The notes beneath the pieces are model-generated. The model was not told the DNA's origin and did no database searches. It worked only from the letters and a program-made list of their open reading frames with translations. Of a DNA stretch of 64,000 nt, positions 43,041-52,035 are shown piece by piece. The translations under genes and the position numbers were made by a program. Source of the DNA: Martinezella lusitana (GTDB lineage Bacteria > Pseudomonadota > Alphaproteobacteria > Rhizobiales > Rhizobiaceae); contig NZ_JACHBG010000001.1 in the NCBI RefSeq assembly GCF_014207095.1, forward strand, positions 434,001 through 498,000, written 5' to 3'. Each line of letters starts with the position of its first letter. Position 1 is the stretch's first letter.

Positions 43041-45257
43041 ATGATGCGGCAATATGAGCTTGTTGAGCGGGTGCAGAAGTACAAGCCCGATGCCAACGAG
43101 GCGCTGCTCAACAAGGCTTATGTCTATGCGATGCAGAAGCATGGCCAGCAGAAACGCGCAAGCGGCGATCCCTATATCTCCCATCCCCTCGAAGTTGCCG
43201 CCATCCTGACCGATATGCGCCTGGACGAATCGACCATTGCGGTCGCGCTCCTCCACGACACGATCGAGGATACGACGGCGACACGTGCCGAGATTGACGA
43301 ATTGTTCGGCGAGGATATCGGTCGCCTGGTCGAGGGGCTGACGAAGATCAAAAAAATCGATCTCGTCACCAAGAAGGCAAAGCAGGCCGAAAACCTGCGC
43401 AAACTGCTGCTCGCCATTTCCGACGACGTTCGCGTGCTTCTGGTGAAGCTTGCCGATCGCCTGCACAATATGCGCACGCTCGATCACATGTCGCCGGAAA
43501 AGCGTGCTCGCATTTCCGAAGAAACGATGGAAATCTATGCGCCGCTTGCCGGCCGCATGGGCATGCAGGACATGCGCGAAGAGCTTGAAGAGCTCTCCTT
43601 CCGTCATATCAACCCCGAGGCGTACGACACCGTCACCAAGCGACTGGAGGAGTTGTCACGACGCAATGAAGGCCTCGTCAAGAAGATCGAGACCGAGCTG
43701 CGCGATCTGCTGGTGGCCAACGGCCTTGCCAATGCCATGGTCAAGGGGCGGCTGAAGAAGCCTTACTCGGTCTTCCGCAAGATGCAGTCGAAGTCGCTCT
43801 CCTTCGAGCAGCTTTCGGACATCTATGGCTTCCGTCTTCTCGTCGACGACATACCGTCCTGCTATCGGGCGCTCGGCATCGTGCACACTCGCTGGCGCGT
43901 CGTTCCCGGTCGGTTCAAGGACTACATCTCGACGCCGAAGCAGAACGACTACCGCTCGCTGCACACCACGATCGTCGGCCCCTCCAGCCAGCGTATCGAG
44001 CTGCAGATCCGTACCAAGCGCATGCACGAGATCGCCGAGTTCGGTATCGCCGCCCACACGCTCTACAAGGACGGCGCAAACGGCAATGGCGATGGCGACG
44101 TTCTTTCCAAGGAAAGCAGCGCCTATTCCTGGCTGCGTCACACCATCGAGGCGCTGGCCGAGGGCGATAGTCCCGAAGAGTTCCTCGAGCATACGAAGCT
44201 TGAGTTGTTCCAGGATCAGGTCTTCTGCTTCACCCCCAAGGGTAAGCTGATTGCCCTGCCGCGCGGCGCGACGCCGATCGATTTCGCCTATGCGGTTCAC
44301 ACCAATATCGGCGACACCACCGTTGGAGCCAAGATCAACGGCCGCATCATGCCGCTGGTGACGCGACTGACCAACGGCGACGAAGTCGAGATCATCCGTT
44401 CCGGCGTCCAGGTGCCGCCGGCGGCCTGGGAAGAGATCGTCGTGACGGGCAAGGCACGCGCGGCTATTCGCCGTGCGACCCGGCTTGCCATTCGCAAGCA
44501 ATATGCCGGCCTCGGCCACCGCATTCTGGAGCGCACCTTCGAGCGTGCCGGCAAGATCTTCTCGCGGGATGCCCTGAAGCCGGCCCTGCATCGTCTCGGC
44601 CAGAAGGACGTGGAAGATGCCATCGCCGCCGTCGGGCGAGGGGAGATGTCGTCGCTCGATGTGCTGCGCGCAGTCTATCCCGACCATCAGGATGAGCGCG
44701 TCACCGTCAAGCCGGCCGGGGATGAAGGCTGGTTCAACGTCCACAGCGCCTCCGGCATGATTTTCAAGATTCCCGGCAAGAACAAGGCCGATCTGGCCGA
44801 TGATGCGGAGGCGCCACCGATCCGTGGTCTGGCGGCCAATGTCGAAGTGCATTTTGCACCGACGGGTGCCGTTCCCGGTGACCGCATCGTCGGCATCATG
44901 GAAAAGGGCAAGGGCATCACCATATATCCCATCCAGTCGCCGGTTCTTCAGCGGTTCGATGACGAGCCCGAGCGCTGGATTGATGTACGCTGGGATCTGG
45001 ACGAAGCCAACAAGTCCCGCTTTGCTGCCCGCGTCCTGATCAACGCGCTGAACGAGCCGGGCACTCTGGCAAAGGTCGCGCAGACCGTCGCCGATGTCGA
45101 CGTCAATATTCGCGTTCTCAATACGGTTCGCGTCGCCGCCGACTTCACCGAGATGGCGCTGGACGTCGAAGTCTGGGATCTGCGTCAGCTGAACCAGCTT
45201 CTGGTGCAGCTCAAGGAGCTCGATTGCATTGCCACGGTGAAGCGGCTTTATGAGTGA
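43041..45257 (+). CDS. rsh: Bifunctional (p)ppGpp synthetase/hydrolase
   Basis: 738-aa RelA/SpoT homologue, the single Rsh of alphaproteobacteria. The HD hydrolase domain is intact (H48 in ISHPL, and H72-D73 in LLHDTIEDT). The synthetase domain (about 230-350) shows DIYGFRLLVDD and RFKDYISTPKQNDYRSLHT. A TGS domain (about 390-450), a helical region and a C-terminal ACT domain (about 665-738) follow. It makes and degrades the stringent-response alarmone. The start is one of two adjacent ATGs. Confidence 0.96.
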   Translation: MMRQYELVERVQKYKPDANEALLNKAYVYAMQKHGQQKRASGDPYISHPLEVAAILTDMRLDESTIAVALLHDTIEDTTATRAEIDELFGEDIGRLVEGLTKIKKIDLVTKKAKQAENLRKLLLAISDDVRVLLVKLADRLHNMRTLDHMSPEKRARISEETMEIYAPLAGRMGMQDMREELEELSFRHINPEAYDTVTKRLEELSRRNEGLVKKIETELRDLLVANGLANAMVKGRLKKPYSVFRKMQSKSLSFEQLSDIYGFRLLVDDIPSCYRALGIVHTRWRVVPGRFKDYISTPKQNDYRSLHTTIVGPSSQRIELQIRTKRMHEIAEFGIAAHTLYKDGANGNGDGDVLSKESSAYSWLRHTIEALAEGDSPEEFLEHTKLELFQDQVFCFTPKGKLIALPRGATPIDFAYAVHTNIGDTTVGAKINGRIMPLVTRLTNGDEVEIIRSGVQVPPAAWEEIVVTGKARAAIRRATRLAIRKQYAGLGHRILERTFERAGKIFSRDALKPALHRLGQKDVEDAIAAVGRGEMSSLDVLRAVYPDHQDERVTVKPAGDEGWFNVHSASGMIFKIPGKNKADLADDAEAPPIRGLAANVEVHFAPTGAVPGDRIVGIMEKGKGITIYPIQSPVLQRFDDEPERWIDVRWDLDEANKSRFAARVLINALNEPGTLAKVAQTVADVDVNIRVLNTVRVAADFTEMALDVEVWDLRQLNQLLVQLKELDCIATVKRLYE

Positions 45258-45374
45258 CGCCGCCCGGCGTCATGGTCGATTTGATGCTGCCTGCATATTT
45301 TGTGATCATTTTATGACCAAAAATGAGCAGCTTTCCGGATAGCTATGCGCTTATCGCATGGCTGTGTCTATTTT

Positions 45375-45398
45375 AGAGAGGTGGTAATTAACCTCTCT
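45375..45398. promoter_or_regulatory. Palindrome upstream of the DUF3563 gene
   Basis: The perfect inverted repeat AGAGAGGT-GGTAATTA-ACCTCTCT lies 52 nt before the DUF3563 ATG. It is either an operator or a leader hairpin. Confidence 0.5.
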
Positions 45399-45449
45399 CG
45401 GGCCTATCTTCTGGTCATCGAAGAAACGAAACAGAGATGAGAGAAGACA

Positions 45450-45599
45450 ATGTTTAGCCCGATCAAGAAAATCGCCCGCGCCCTGCGCGTTCCGAGCGTT
45501 GAAGAACGCGAGATGGCTTATCTGAATGGCTCGCACGACCGTTTTGACCTTGAATATCGTCAGCGTCAGGTCGATCGCGGTCTGTTCCGCCAGCGTTAA
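45450..45599 (+). CDS. DUF3563 family small protein
   Basis: 49-aa basic protein (MFSPIKKIARALRVPSVEER at the N-terminus; FDLEYRQRQVDRGLFRQR at the C-terminus). It matches the small DUF3563 family known from proteobacteria, whose function is unknown. GAGAAGA precedes the ATG. A palindrome lies upstream and a hairpin (45626-45650) downstream, so it seems to be an independent unit. Confidence 0.8.
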   Translation: MFSPIKKIARALRVPSVEEREMAYLNGSHDRFDLEYRQRQVDRGLFRQR

Positions 45600-45625
45600 C
45601 CGCTGCCAATACTTCCAAGACCAAG

Positions 45626-45650
45626 AAGGGCGTGCTGCTGCTGCGCCCTT
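45626..45650 (+). terminator. Hairpin downstream of DUF3563 gene
   Basis: AAGGGCG/CGCCCTT with an 11-nt loop, 27 nt past the stop; no clear T-run. Confidence 0.45.
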
Positions 45651-45818
45651 GGAGCTTCCCGAACTTGCGGGAATGCTGCCTGAAAATGAAAGAACGTCTT
45701 TCTTTCTGCGTTAGCGCGGACGACGTTCCTAAAAGGGCCGTACTTTCGGCTTCTAACGGGCACTGGATATGTTTGGCCGGTCTTGTCATGACCGCCCGCA
45801 GTGCACTAGATAAGCCGC

Positions 45819-46406
45819 ATGCTATTTCGTCGCCGAAAACCACTGACACTGAAGGAAAAGTTGCGGGAGCACATTTGGCCCCGCAAAGGTTTCGTTCGTT
45901 CTTTTCAATACTTTGGCAAGCGCCTCGTTCGCCTTGCAGCGTCGCCGCATTCGGTTGCGGCCGGCTTTGCCGCAGGCATTGTGGTGTCCTGGACACCGTT
46001 CATCGGCGTGCACTTCGTGATGGCGATCATTATCGCCTATCTGATCGGCGGCAACGTCATCGCGTCCGCGCTCGGCTGTCTGGCCGCCGGCAATCCCATT
46101 ACCTACCCCTTCATCTGGGCTTTGACCTGGGAGATCGGCCATCTGATCCTGGCGCGCGACAGCAATAGCCAGGGTGGCGGCGTCGATCTGCCGGCGCTTT
46201 GGCACAAGGGAGATCTCCTTCAAATCTGGGATCCGGTCCTGAAACCGATGCTGATCGGCGGCATTCCACCCGCGATCATCTCGGGCGTGATCGTCTATGC
46301 GCTGACCTATTATGGCGTGAAGACCTTCAAGACGCGCCGCAAGGAGAGGCTGATGGAGCGCGCCCGCGAGCGCCTGGAGCTTGCCGAGAATTCGTCGAGC
46401 GTCTGA
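45819..46406 (+). CDS. DUF2062 family membrane protein
   Basis: 195-aa inner-membrane protein. The DUF2062 core includes SPHSVAAGFAAGIVVSWTPF and IGGNVIASALGCLAAGNPIT, then about three hydrophobic helices and a basic C-terminal tail. Function unknown; the domain is also fused to glycosyltransferases elsewhere. It lies upstream of acpS, 57 nt away. Confidence 0.88.
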   Translation: MLFRRRKPLTLKEKLREHIWPRKGFVRSFQYFGKRLVRLAASPHSVAAGFAAGIVVSWTPFIGVHFVMAIIIAYLIGGNVIASALGCLAAGNPITYPFIWALTWEIGHLILARDSNSQGGGVDLPALWHKGDLLQIWDPVLKPMLIGGIPPAIISGVIVYALTYYGVKTFKTRRKERLMERARERLELAENSSSV

Positions 46407-46463
46407 CATCAAACTGACCCGACATCACACTGACGTCGTCTGGGCCGCCGGGAGGGCCGCATC

Positions 46464-46868
46464 ATGATCATCGGCATTGGCAGCGATCTCATCGACATCC
46501 GTCGTGTCGAAAAGACGATGGAGCGCTTCGGCGCCCGCTTCACGGATCGCTGCTTCACCGATATCGAGCGCGCCAAATCCGAAGGCCGCAAGAATAAGGC
46601 CGCGTCCTACGCCAAGCGCTTTGCCGCCAAGGAGGCCTGCTCAAAGGCGTTGGGCACCGGACTGGCGCAGGGCGTGTTCTGGCGAGACATGGGCGTCGTC
46701 AATCTGCCGAGCGGCAAGCCGACCATGCAATTGACGGGAGGAGCGGCGGAAAGGTTGGCTTCCATGCTGCCTGAGAATCATCGCGCTGCCATTCATTTGA
46801 CGATAACGGATGATTTTCCTCTTGCTCAGGCCTTCGTGATCATCGAGGCATTGCCGATAGAGGGCTGA
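46464..46868 (+). CDS. acpS: Holo-[acyl-carrier-protein] synthase
   Basis: 134-aa enzyme that transfers 4'-phosphopantetheine from CoA to apo-ACP. The family motifs are intact: [20 protein letters not shown] (with the metal-binding Asp) and [15 protein letters not shown] (with the Glu). It is followed by lepB-rnc-era. The pdxJ gene, a usual neighbour of acpS in proteobacteria, is not here. Confidence 0.95.
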   Translation: MIIGIGSDLIDIRRVEKTMERFGARFTDRCFTDIERAKSEGRKNKAASYAKRFAAKEACSKALGTGLAQGVFWRDMGVVNLPSGKPTMQLTGGAAERLASMLPENHRAAIHLTITDDFPLAQAFVIIEALPIEG

Positions 46869-46983
46869 ATCGCTGTCGGATGCTGCTTTTGACGCCGGCG
46901 GCATTGCCGCGGTGATTTGAAGCGAGTAGAGAGAAGCCGAATGCAAGTTGCGCCGGTGGGGTGCGAAAAAGGAACAAGACTGC

Positions 46984-47730
46984 GTGTCCGAGAAAGCCGT
47001 TAAACAGCAGAATGCTCTGTGGGAAAACATCAAGGTCATAGTGCAGGCGCTTGTCCTGGCCATGATCATCCGCACGGTTCTATTTCAGCCATTCACCATT
47101 CCGTCAGGCTCGATGATGCCGACGCTTCTTGTCGGCGACTATATCTTCGTCAACAAGTTCGCCTATGGCTATTCGAAGTATTCGCTGCCGTTCTCGCCGA
47201 ACCTGTTCAGTGGCCGCATCTTCTCCAGCGAGCCGAAGCGCGGTGACGTGGTCGTATTCCGCTTCCCGCCCAATCCTGATGTCGACTACATCAAGCGCGT
47301 CATCGGTCTGCCCGGCGATCGCATCCAGATGAAGAACGACGTTCTCTATATCAACGGTCAGGCAGTGCCGCGCGAGCCGCACGGCACCTTCGCATCTGAC
47401 TACAGCCAGGAACCGGGCGACAAGATCCCCGTCTACAGCGAGCGCATGCCGGATACCGGCAAGGTCTACGATACGCTCGATCTTTCGCCGAATTCGCGCG
47501 GTGACAACACGCAGGAATACGTCGTTCCGGCCGGACATTATTTCATGATGGGCGACAACCGCGACAATTCCGACGATAGCCGCTTCGATGTCGGTTACGT
47601 GCCGTTCGAAAATCTGATCGGTCGCGCCAGTGTCATCTTCTTCTCGCTCGGCCACGACACGTCGTTCCGCGAAATCTGGAAATGGCCGACCAACATGCGT
47701 TGGGATCGCCTCTTCAAGGTTGTCGAATGA
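46984..47730 (+). CDS. lepB: Signal peptidase I
   Basis: 248-aa inner-membrane protease that removes signal peptides from exported proteins. One N-terminal transmembrane helix (about residues 14-34) precedes the catalytic Ser (S43, in PSGSMMPTLLVGD); the general-base Lys lies in DYIKRVIGLPGDRI, and the GDNRDNSDDSR box is present. I chose the GTG at 46984, because AAAAAGGAAC precedes it and the extra upstream codons do not fit. It overlaps rnc by 4 nt (ATGA). Confidence 0.94.
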   Translation: MSEKAVKQQNALWENIKVIVQALVLAMIIRTVLFQPFTIPSGSMMPTLLVGDYIFVNKFAYGYSKYSLPFSPNLFSGRIFSSEPKRGDVVVFRFPPNPDVDYIKRVIGLPGDRIQMKNDVLYINGQAVPREPHGTFASDYSQEPGDKIPVYSERMPDTGKVYDTLDLSPNSRGDNTQEYVVPAGHYFMMGDNRDNSDDSRFDVGYVPFENLIGRASVIFFSLGHDTSFREIWKWPTNMRWDRLFKVVE

Positions 47731-48446
47731 CGAAAGTGCAAACGCTCTCGCAGGCGGATCGCGTCAAGCTTGAATCTGCGATAGGCTACGAGTTTGCCGA
47801 AAGGGATCGCCTCGATTGGGCGCTGACACATGCCAGCGCCCGCACGCACAAGTCGGGCAATTACGAGCGGCTGGAATTCCTCGGCGACCGCGTTCTCGGC
47901 CTATGCATCGCCGAGCTTCTGTTCCGTACTTTCGGGACGGCAACAGAAGGCGAGCTTTCGGTTCGCCTCAATCAGTTGGTCAGCGCCGAAACCTGCGCCG
48001 AAGTTGCCGACGAGATGCAGCTGCATCTCTACATTCGCACCGGTGCCGACGTGAAGAAGCTGACCGGCAAGCGCATGCTCAACGTGCGCGCCGATGTCGT
48101 CGAAAGTCTGATTGCCGCGCTTTATCTGGATGGTGGCCTCGAAGTGGCGCGCACGTTCATTCTGCGCTATTGGCAGCGCCGCGCGGTTCGGCCCGACGGG
48201 GCGAGACGCGACGCAAAAACGGAACTGCAGGAATGGGCGCACGCGAAATTCGGCGTAACCCCGATCTACAGGGTTGATGATCGCAGCGGACCGGATCATG
48301 ATCCCCGCTTCACGGTGACCGTGGAAGTGACGGGAACCGCACCCGAAACAGGAATTGATCGCTCCAAGCGCGCGGCCGAACAGGTGGCGGCAACGCGGAT
48401 TTTGGAGCGCGAAGGCGTATGGCAGTCTCAACCCTCTGAGAAGTGA
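47727..48446 (+). CDS. rnc: Ribonuclease III
   Basis: 239-aa double-strand-specific RNase that matures rRNA and some mRNAs. The signature YERLEFLGDRVL is at about residues 46-57, a second acidic motif in ADVVESLIAALYLDGG; the C-terminal dsRNA-binding domain (about 155-230) includes SKRAAEQVAATRIL. The ATG overlaps the lepB stop by four bases, so translation is coupled. Confidence 0.95.
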   Translation: MTKVQTLSQADRVKLESAIGYEFAERDRLDWALTHASARTHKSGNYERLEFLGDRVLGLCIAELLFRTFGTATEGELSVRLNQLVSAETCAEVADEMQLHLYIRTGADVKKLTGKRMLNVRADVVESLIAALYLDGGLEVARTFILRYWQRRAVRPDGARRDAKTELQEWAHAKFGVTPIYRVDDRSGPDHDPRFTVTVEVTGTAPETGIDRSKRAAEQVAATRILEREGVWQSQPSEK

Positions 48447-48455
48447 TTGCCGAGA

Positions 48456-48557
48456 GCATTTCGGGAAAAATGCGCAGCAGTTTTCCGTCTTGAATGCGGA
48501 AGAACAGGAAAACAGCATTTCCAGGAAAAGTGCATAGCGGTTTTCCGTGGGGAATGC
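48456..48557. repeat. Two tandem RIME1-like palindromes between rnc and era
   Basis: Copy 1: GCATT...AATGC (48456-48497). Copy 2: GCATTTCC...GGAATGC (48515-48557). Both share the core AAAATGCGCAGCAGTTTTCC or a variant. They interrupt the lepB-rnc-era run. Confidence 0.75.
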
Positions 48558-48630
48558 CGAAAGAAACAAGAGTATTGAGCCTTCCTGTTGTCGGAATGAG
48601 ATCGGGGAGGCCGTGGAAACGACGGAAAAG

Positions 48631-49575
48631 ATGACCAATCAGCAAGATGCGCCCGCCGACGACGGCACGGTTGAACATGGCGGCCCGACCCATTCCGGCT
48701 TCGTGGCCCTCATCGGCCCGACCAATGCCGGCAAGTCGACGCTGCTCAACCGGCTCGTTGGCGCCAAGGTTTCGATCGTCAGCCACAAGGTGCAGACGAC
48801 GCGCGCCGTCGTTCGCGGCATCGCTATTCACAATAATGCGCAGATCGTATTCATGGATACGCCCGGCATCTTCAAGCCGCGCCGTCGCCTCGACCGCGCC
48901 ATGGTGACGTCGGCCTGGGGCGGCGCCAAGGATGCCGATCTCATCATGTTGCTGATCGACAGCGAGCGCGGTTTGCGCGGCGACGCCGAAGCCATTCTGG
49001 AAGGGCTGAAAGAAGTTCCGCAGCGGAAAATCCTCGTGCTCAACAAGATCGATCGCGTCCGCCGCGAGGACTTATTGGCGCTTGCTGCTGCCGCCAATGA
49101 GAAGATCGCCTTCGATCAGACCTTCATGATCTCCGCTGAGAATGGCTCCGGTTGCGACGATGTGATGGACTATCTGGCAAAGACACTGCCGGAAGGCCCC
49201 TGGTATTATCCCGAGGATCAGATCTCCGATCTGCCGATGCGCCAGCTCGCTGCCGAAATCACCCGCGAAAAGCTGTTCCTGCGTCTGCATCAGGAGCTTC
49301 CCTATTCCTCGCATGTCGAGACGGAGAAGTGGGAGGAGCGCAAGGACGGCTCGGTTCGCATCGAGCAGGTGATCTATGTCGAGCGTGAGAGCCAGAAGAA
49401 GATTGCCCTCGGCAAGGGCGGCGAGGCGATCAAGTCGATCTCGACTGCATCGCGCAAGGAGCTCTCCGAGATACTGGAGCAGCCTGTCCATCTCTTCCTC
49501 TTCGTCAAGGTGCGCGAGAATTGGGGCGACGATCCCGAGCGCTTCCGGGAAATGGGCCTCGACTTCCCGCACTGA
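48631..49575 (+). CDS. era: GTPase Era
   Basis: 314-aa GTPase that helps 30S ribosome maturation. The G motifs are clear: GPTNAGKST (about 29-37), MDTPG (G3) and NKID (G4). The KH RNA-binding domain ends the protein (about 210-300, LGKGGEAIKSISTASR). I took the ATG at 48631; a GTG at 48613 (with GGGAGG two bases before it) is possible. Confidence 0.95.
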   Translation: MTNQQDAPADDGTVEHGGPTHSGFVALIGPTNAGKSTLLNRLVGAKVSIVSHKVQTTRAVVRGIAIHNNAQIVFMDTPGIFKPRRRLDRAMVTSAWGGAKDADLIMLLIDSERGLRGDAEAILEGLKEVPQRKILVLNKIDRVRREDLLALAAAANEKIAFDQTFMISAENGSGCDDVMDYLAKTLPEGPWYYPEDQISDLPMRQLAAEITREKLFLRLHQELPYSSHVETEKWEERKDGSVRIEQVIYVERESQKKIALGKGGEAIKSISTASRKELSEILEQPVHLFLFVKVRENWGDDPERFREMGLDFPH

Positions 49576-49660
49576 TGGAACTTTGCTCTCCTGAATGCTT
49601 TATATTGCAACAGTTTATCGGGCGCGTCGCCTGAACTGATGCAACACAGGGGAGCGTTTC

Positions 49661-50413
49661 ATGATGAAGGCCGCGGCGATGCATGGACAGCGAACTCCAT
49701 GTCAGGAATGTCCGCTGAGGTCTCTGCCGCATTTTCGGGAATTCGAGCGTGACGAGCTGAATTTCATCAGCGGCTTCAAGAAAGGCGAGTTGCTCGTCGA
49801 TGCGGGCGCTACCATTTTTCTGGAAGGCGCCCATAGCGCGCATCTCTTCACCATCCTGTCCGGCTGGGGCTTTCGCTACAAGACGCTGGAGGATGGCCGA
49901 CGGCAGATCCTCAACTATGTCATGCCGGGCGATCTTATCGGGCTGCAGGGCTCTATCATGGGGGAGATGCAGCATTCCACGGAAGCGCTGTCGCCGATCT
50001 CGCTTTGTGTCTTCGAGCGCACGGAACTGATGACGCTTTACAACTCCCATCCGCCTCTTGCTTTCGATCTGACCTGGATTGCGGCACGCGAAGAGCGGAT
50101 TCTGGACGAACATTTGCTCAGCATCGGACGCCGATCAGCCCTTGAGCGAGCCGCCTATCTCATTGCCTATCTGTATCAGCGCGCCCACGCTCTTCGTCTC
50201 TTCAACGGCAGCAAAGTCATTCCCATCACGCAGCAGCATGTCGCCGATACGCTCGGCCTTTCCGTAGTCCATACCAATAAGACGTTGAAAAAGCTGGCCG
50301 GGCGCGGACTGATTCTCTGGCAGGATCGCGGCTGCAGCGTTCTGGATGCGAAGGGCCTCGCAGATGTAGCCGGTTGGGACAATCCTGATTCGGGCAAGCG
50401 ACCCTTCATTTGA
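49661..50413 (+). CDS. Crp/Fnr family transcriptional regulator
   Basis: 250-aa regulator. The cyclic-nucleotide-like sensor (about residues 15-140) begins with cysteines C14 and C17 (TPCQECPLRSLPHF), and C116 lies in ISLCVFER; the C-terminal helix-turn-helix (about 170-240) includes ITQQHVADTLGLSVVHTNKT. FNR needs a four-cysteine [4Fe-4S] set; one is missing here, so oxygen sensing is uncertain. GGGGAG precedes the ATG. It lies between era and recO, unusual for these core genes. Confidence 0.87.
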   Translation: MMKAAAMHGQRTPCQECPLRSLPHFREFERDELNFISGFKKGELLVDAGATIFLEGAHSAHLFTILSGWGFRYKTLEDGRRQILNYVMPGDLIGLQGSIMGEMQHSTEALSPISLCVFERTELMTLYNSHPPLAFDLTWIAAREERILDEHLLSIGRRSALERAAYLIAYLYQRAHALRLFNGSKVIPITQQHVADTLGLSVVHTNKTLKKLAGRGLILWQDRGCSVLDAKGLADVAGWDNPDSGKRPFI

Positions 50414-50686
50414 CGATATTTATTGTGATCGGCGACATGTCTTTTTTAAATGTCGGCCTCAACTGTATCAGCTTAGATTAATACGTCCGTCACTTTTCGA
50501 CCAGTTTCATTCTTTACTAACCCCGGCGGCAAAAGCGATTGGAGCACATCGACGAGCCCATAGTACCGCAATGCAAAAAGTGCGAAGCGGGTTGCAGGCG
50601 AAGTCATGTCACAACAGACCTAGCCAGGAACGGATGGGAAACCTTCCATTCAATACGGGCCGATGATTGGCGCCGGAGGGATAGAT

Positions 50687-51118
50687 GTGGAATTTCTTAA
50701 CGGGCCGTATGGCTTGGTGCATGCATTTGGGGATGACGTTGAGATGATGCTTCAACGTGTCCTTATTCTTGAAGACAATCTCATTATTGCGATGGAGGTG
50801 GAGGAAATACTGCGCCTTGTCGGGATTGGGCAAGTTGAAATTGCCTCGAATTTGGAACAGGCGGTTAGCGCCATTCACTCTGATAGCTATGATTTCGCGA
50901 TGCTGGACGTCAATCTGGGGGAAACGACGAGCTTCGGCTTCGCGCGTTTGCTGCTGGAGCGCGGCATCGCCTTCGGTTTTGTCAGCGGCTATTCCGATAC
51001 GCTGGACTTTCCGTCGGACCTGCGGCATGTGCCGCTTTTGAACAAGCCTTTCGATGAGCAAGCCATGCGGCTTTTCGTCCAAACGCTGTCGGCCATCGGC
51101 AAACCCTCCGCCATGTGA
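50687..51118 (+). CDS. Receiver-only response regulator
   Basis: 143-aa protein. The receiver core is [19 protein letters not shown] (acidic pair) and the phospho-acceptor Asp in FAMLDVNLG; the conserved Lys is in [11 protein letters not shown]. No output domain follows, so it acts by protein contact. I chose the GTG at 50687, because GGAGGG precedes it; the ATG at 50744 starts closer to the conserved domain. Its cognate kinase is not in the window. Confidence 0.82.
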   Translation: MEFLNGPYGLVHAFGDDVEMMLQRVLILEDNLIIAMEVEEILRLVGIGQVEIASNLEQAVSAIHSDSYDFAMLDVNLGETTSFGFARLLLERGIAFGFVSGYSDTLDFPSDLRHVPLLNKPFDEQAMRLFVQTLSAIGKPSAM

Positions 51119-51177
51119 CATCAGGGGTCATTTGTCCTAAACTCGAATCGAGACATTCTTTTAGGATAAACCGGCCG

Positions 51178-51963
51178 ATGCAGTGGCAAGACCACGCGAT
51201 CATCTTGGGCGTCAAGCGCCACGGCGAGACCAGCGTCGTCGTCGAGGTGATGACGCGTTCGCGGGGTCGTCACATGGGAATGGTGCGAGGTGGCAGGTCT
51301 CGCTCTATGCAGCCGGTGCTGCAGGCCGGCAATCTCGTAGAAGCGACCTGGCGAGCGAGGCTGCACGAGCATCTGGGCGAATTTCGTATGGAACCGGTGA
51401 CGTTGAGAGCGGCGCGGCTGATGGAAACCGCCACCGCCGTCTACGGCGTGCAGGCGATGGCTGCGTTGCTTCGGCTGCTGCCCGAGCGCGACCCGCACCC
51501 GCATCTTTATGATGCGCTCGACGTCATTCTGGAAAACCTGCAGAACCCTGCCGACGCCGGCGAACTTTTCGTGCGTTTCGAACTTGCCGTCTTGAACGAT
51601 CTCGGTTTCGGTCTCGATTTGACCGAATGCGCGGCCACTGGCGGGCGTGAGGATCTGGCCTTCGTTTCGCCGAAAAGCGGGCGGGCCGTCTGCCGCGCAG
51701 CTGGCATGCCATGGGCGGATAAGATGTTGATCCTGCCGCCATTTCTGACGACCGGAGCCGTGGTCGCTGCTGATGGAGACAGCCTTTCTGCTGCCTTTCG
51801 TCTGACCGGATTCTTTCTGCATCGCCACGTCTATGAGCCGCGCGGCATTCAGATCGCCGCGGCGCGCGAAGGCTTCATCCAGGCGGCGATGAAAGCACTG
51901 AACGCGGCAACCCTGGACCTGGAAACACCACAGGAGCGCCCGGCCGTTGCGGCTAAAATATAG
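51178..51963 (+). CDS. recO: DNA repair protein RecO
   Basis: 261-aa protein of the RecFOR pathway that loads RecA on SSB-coated DNA. The OB-fold N-terminus is clear ([19 protein letters not shown]); the middle carries the helical domain, with a residual zinc-finger-like region ([20 protein letters not shown]). Length is typical. A palindromic repeat follows the stop at 51964. Confidence 0.93.
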   Translation: MQWQDHAIILGVKRHGETSVVVEVMTRSRGRHMGMVRGGRSRSMQPVLQAGNLVEATWRARLHEHLGEFRMEPVTLRAARLMETATAVYGVQAMAALLRLLPERDPHPHLYDALDVILENLQNPADAGELFVRFELAVLNDLGFGLDLTECAATGGREDLAFVSPKSGRAVCRAAGMPWADKMLILPPFLTTGAVVAADGDSLSAAFRLTGFFLHRHVYEPRGIQIAAAREGFIQAAMKALNAATLDLETPQERPAVAAKI

Positions 51964-52003
51964 AGCATGATCCCTTGAGCGCGCAGCGCGTAGGATCATG
52001 CTC
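51964..52003. repeat. RIME-like palindrome between recO and peroxiredoxin-like gene
   Basis: GAGCATGATCC...GGATCATGCTC with a GC-rich centre (GCGCGCAGCGCG), between convergent genes, where it might also end transcription. It shares the GAGCATGAT end with the repeat at 25261. Confidence 0.65.
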
Positions 52004-52035
52004 AAGGCATGGCTCCAAGCGGAAAGATCGCTCGT

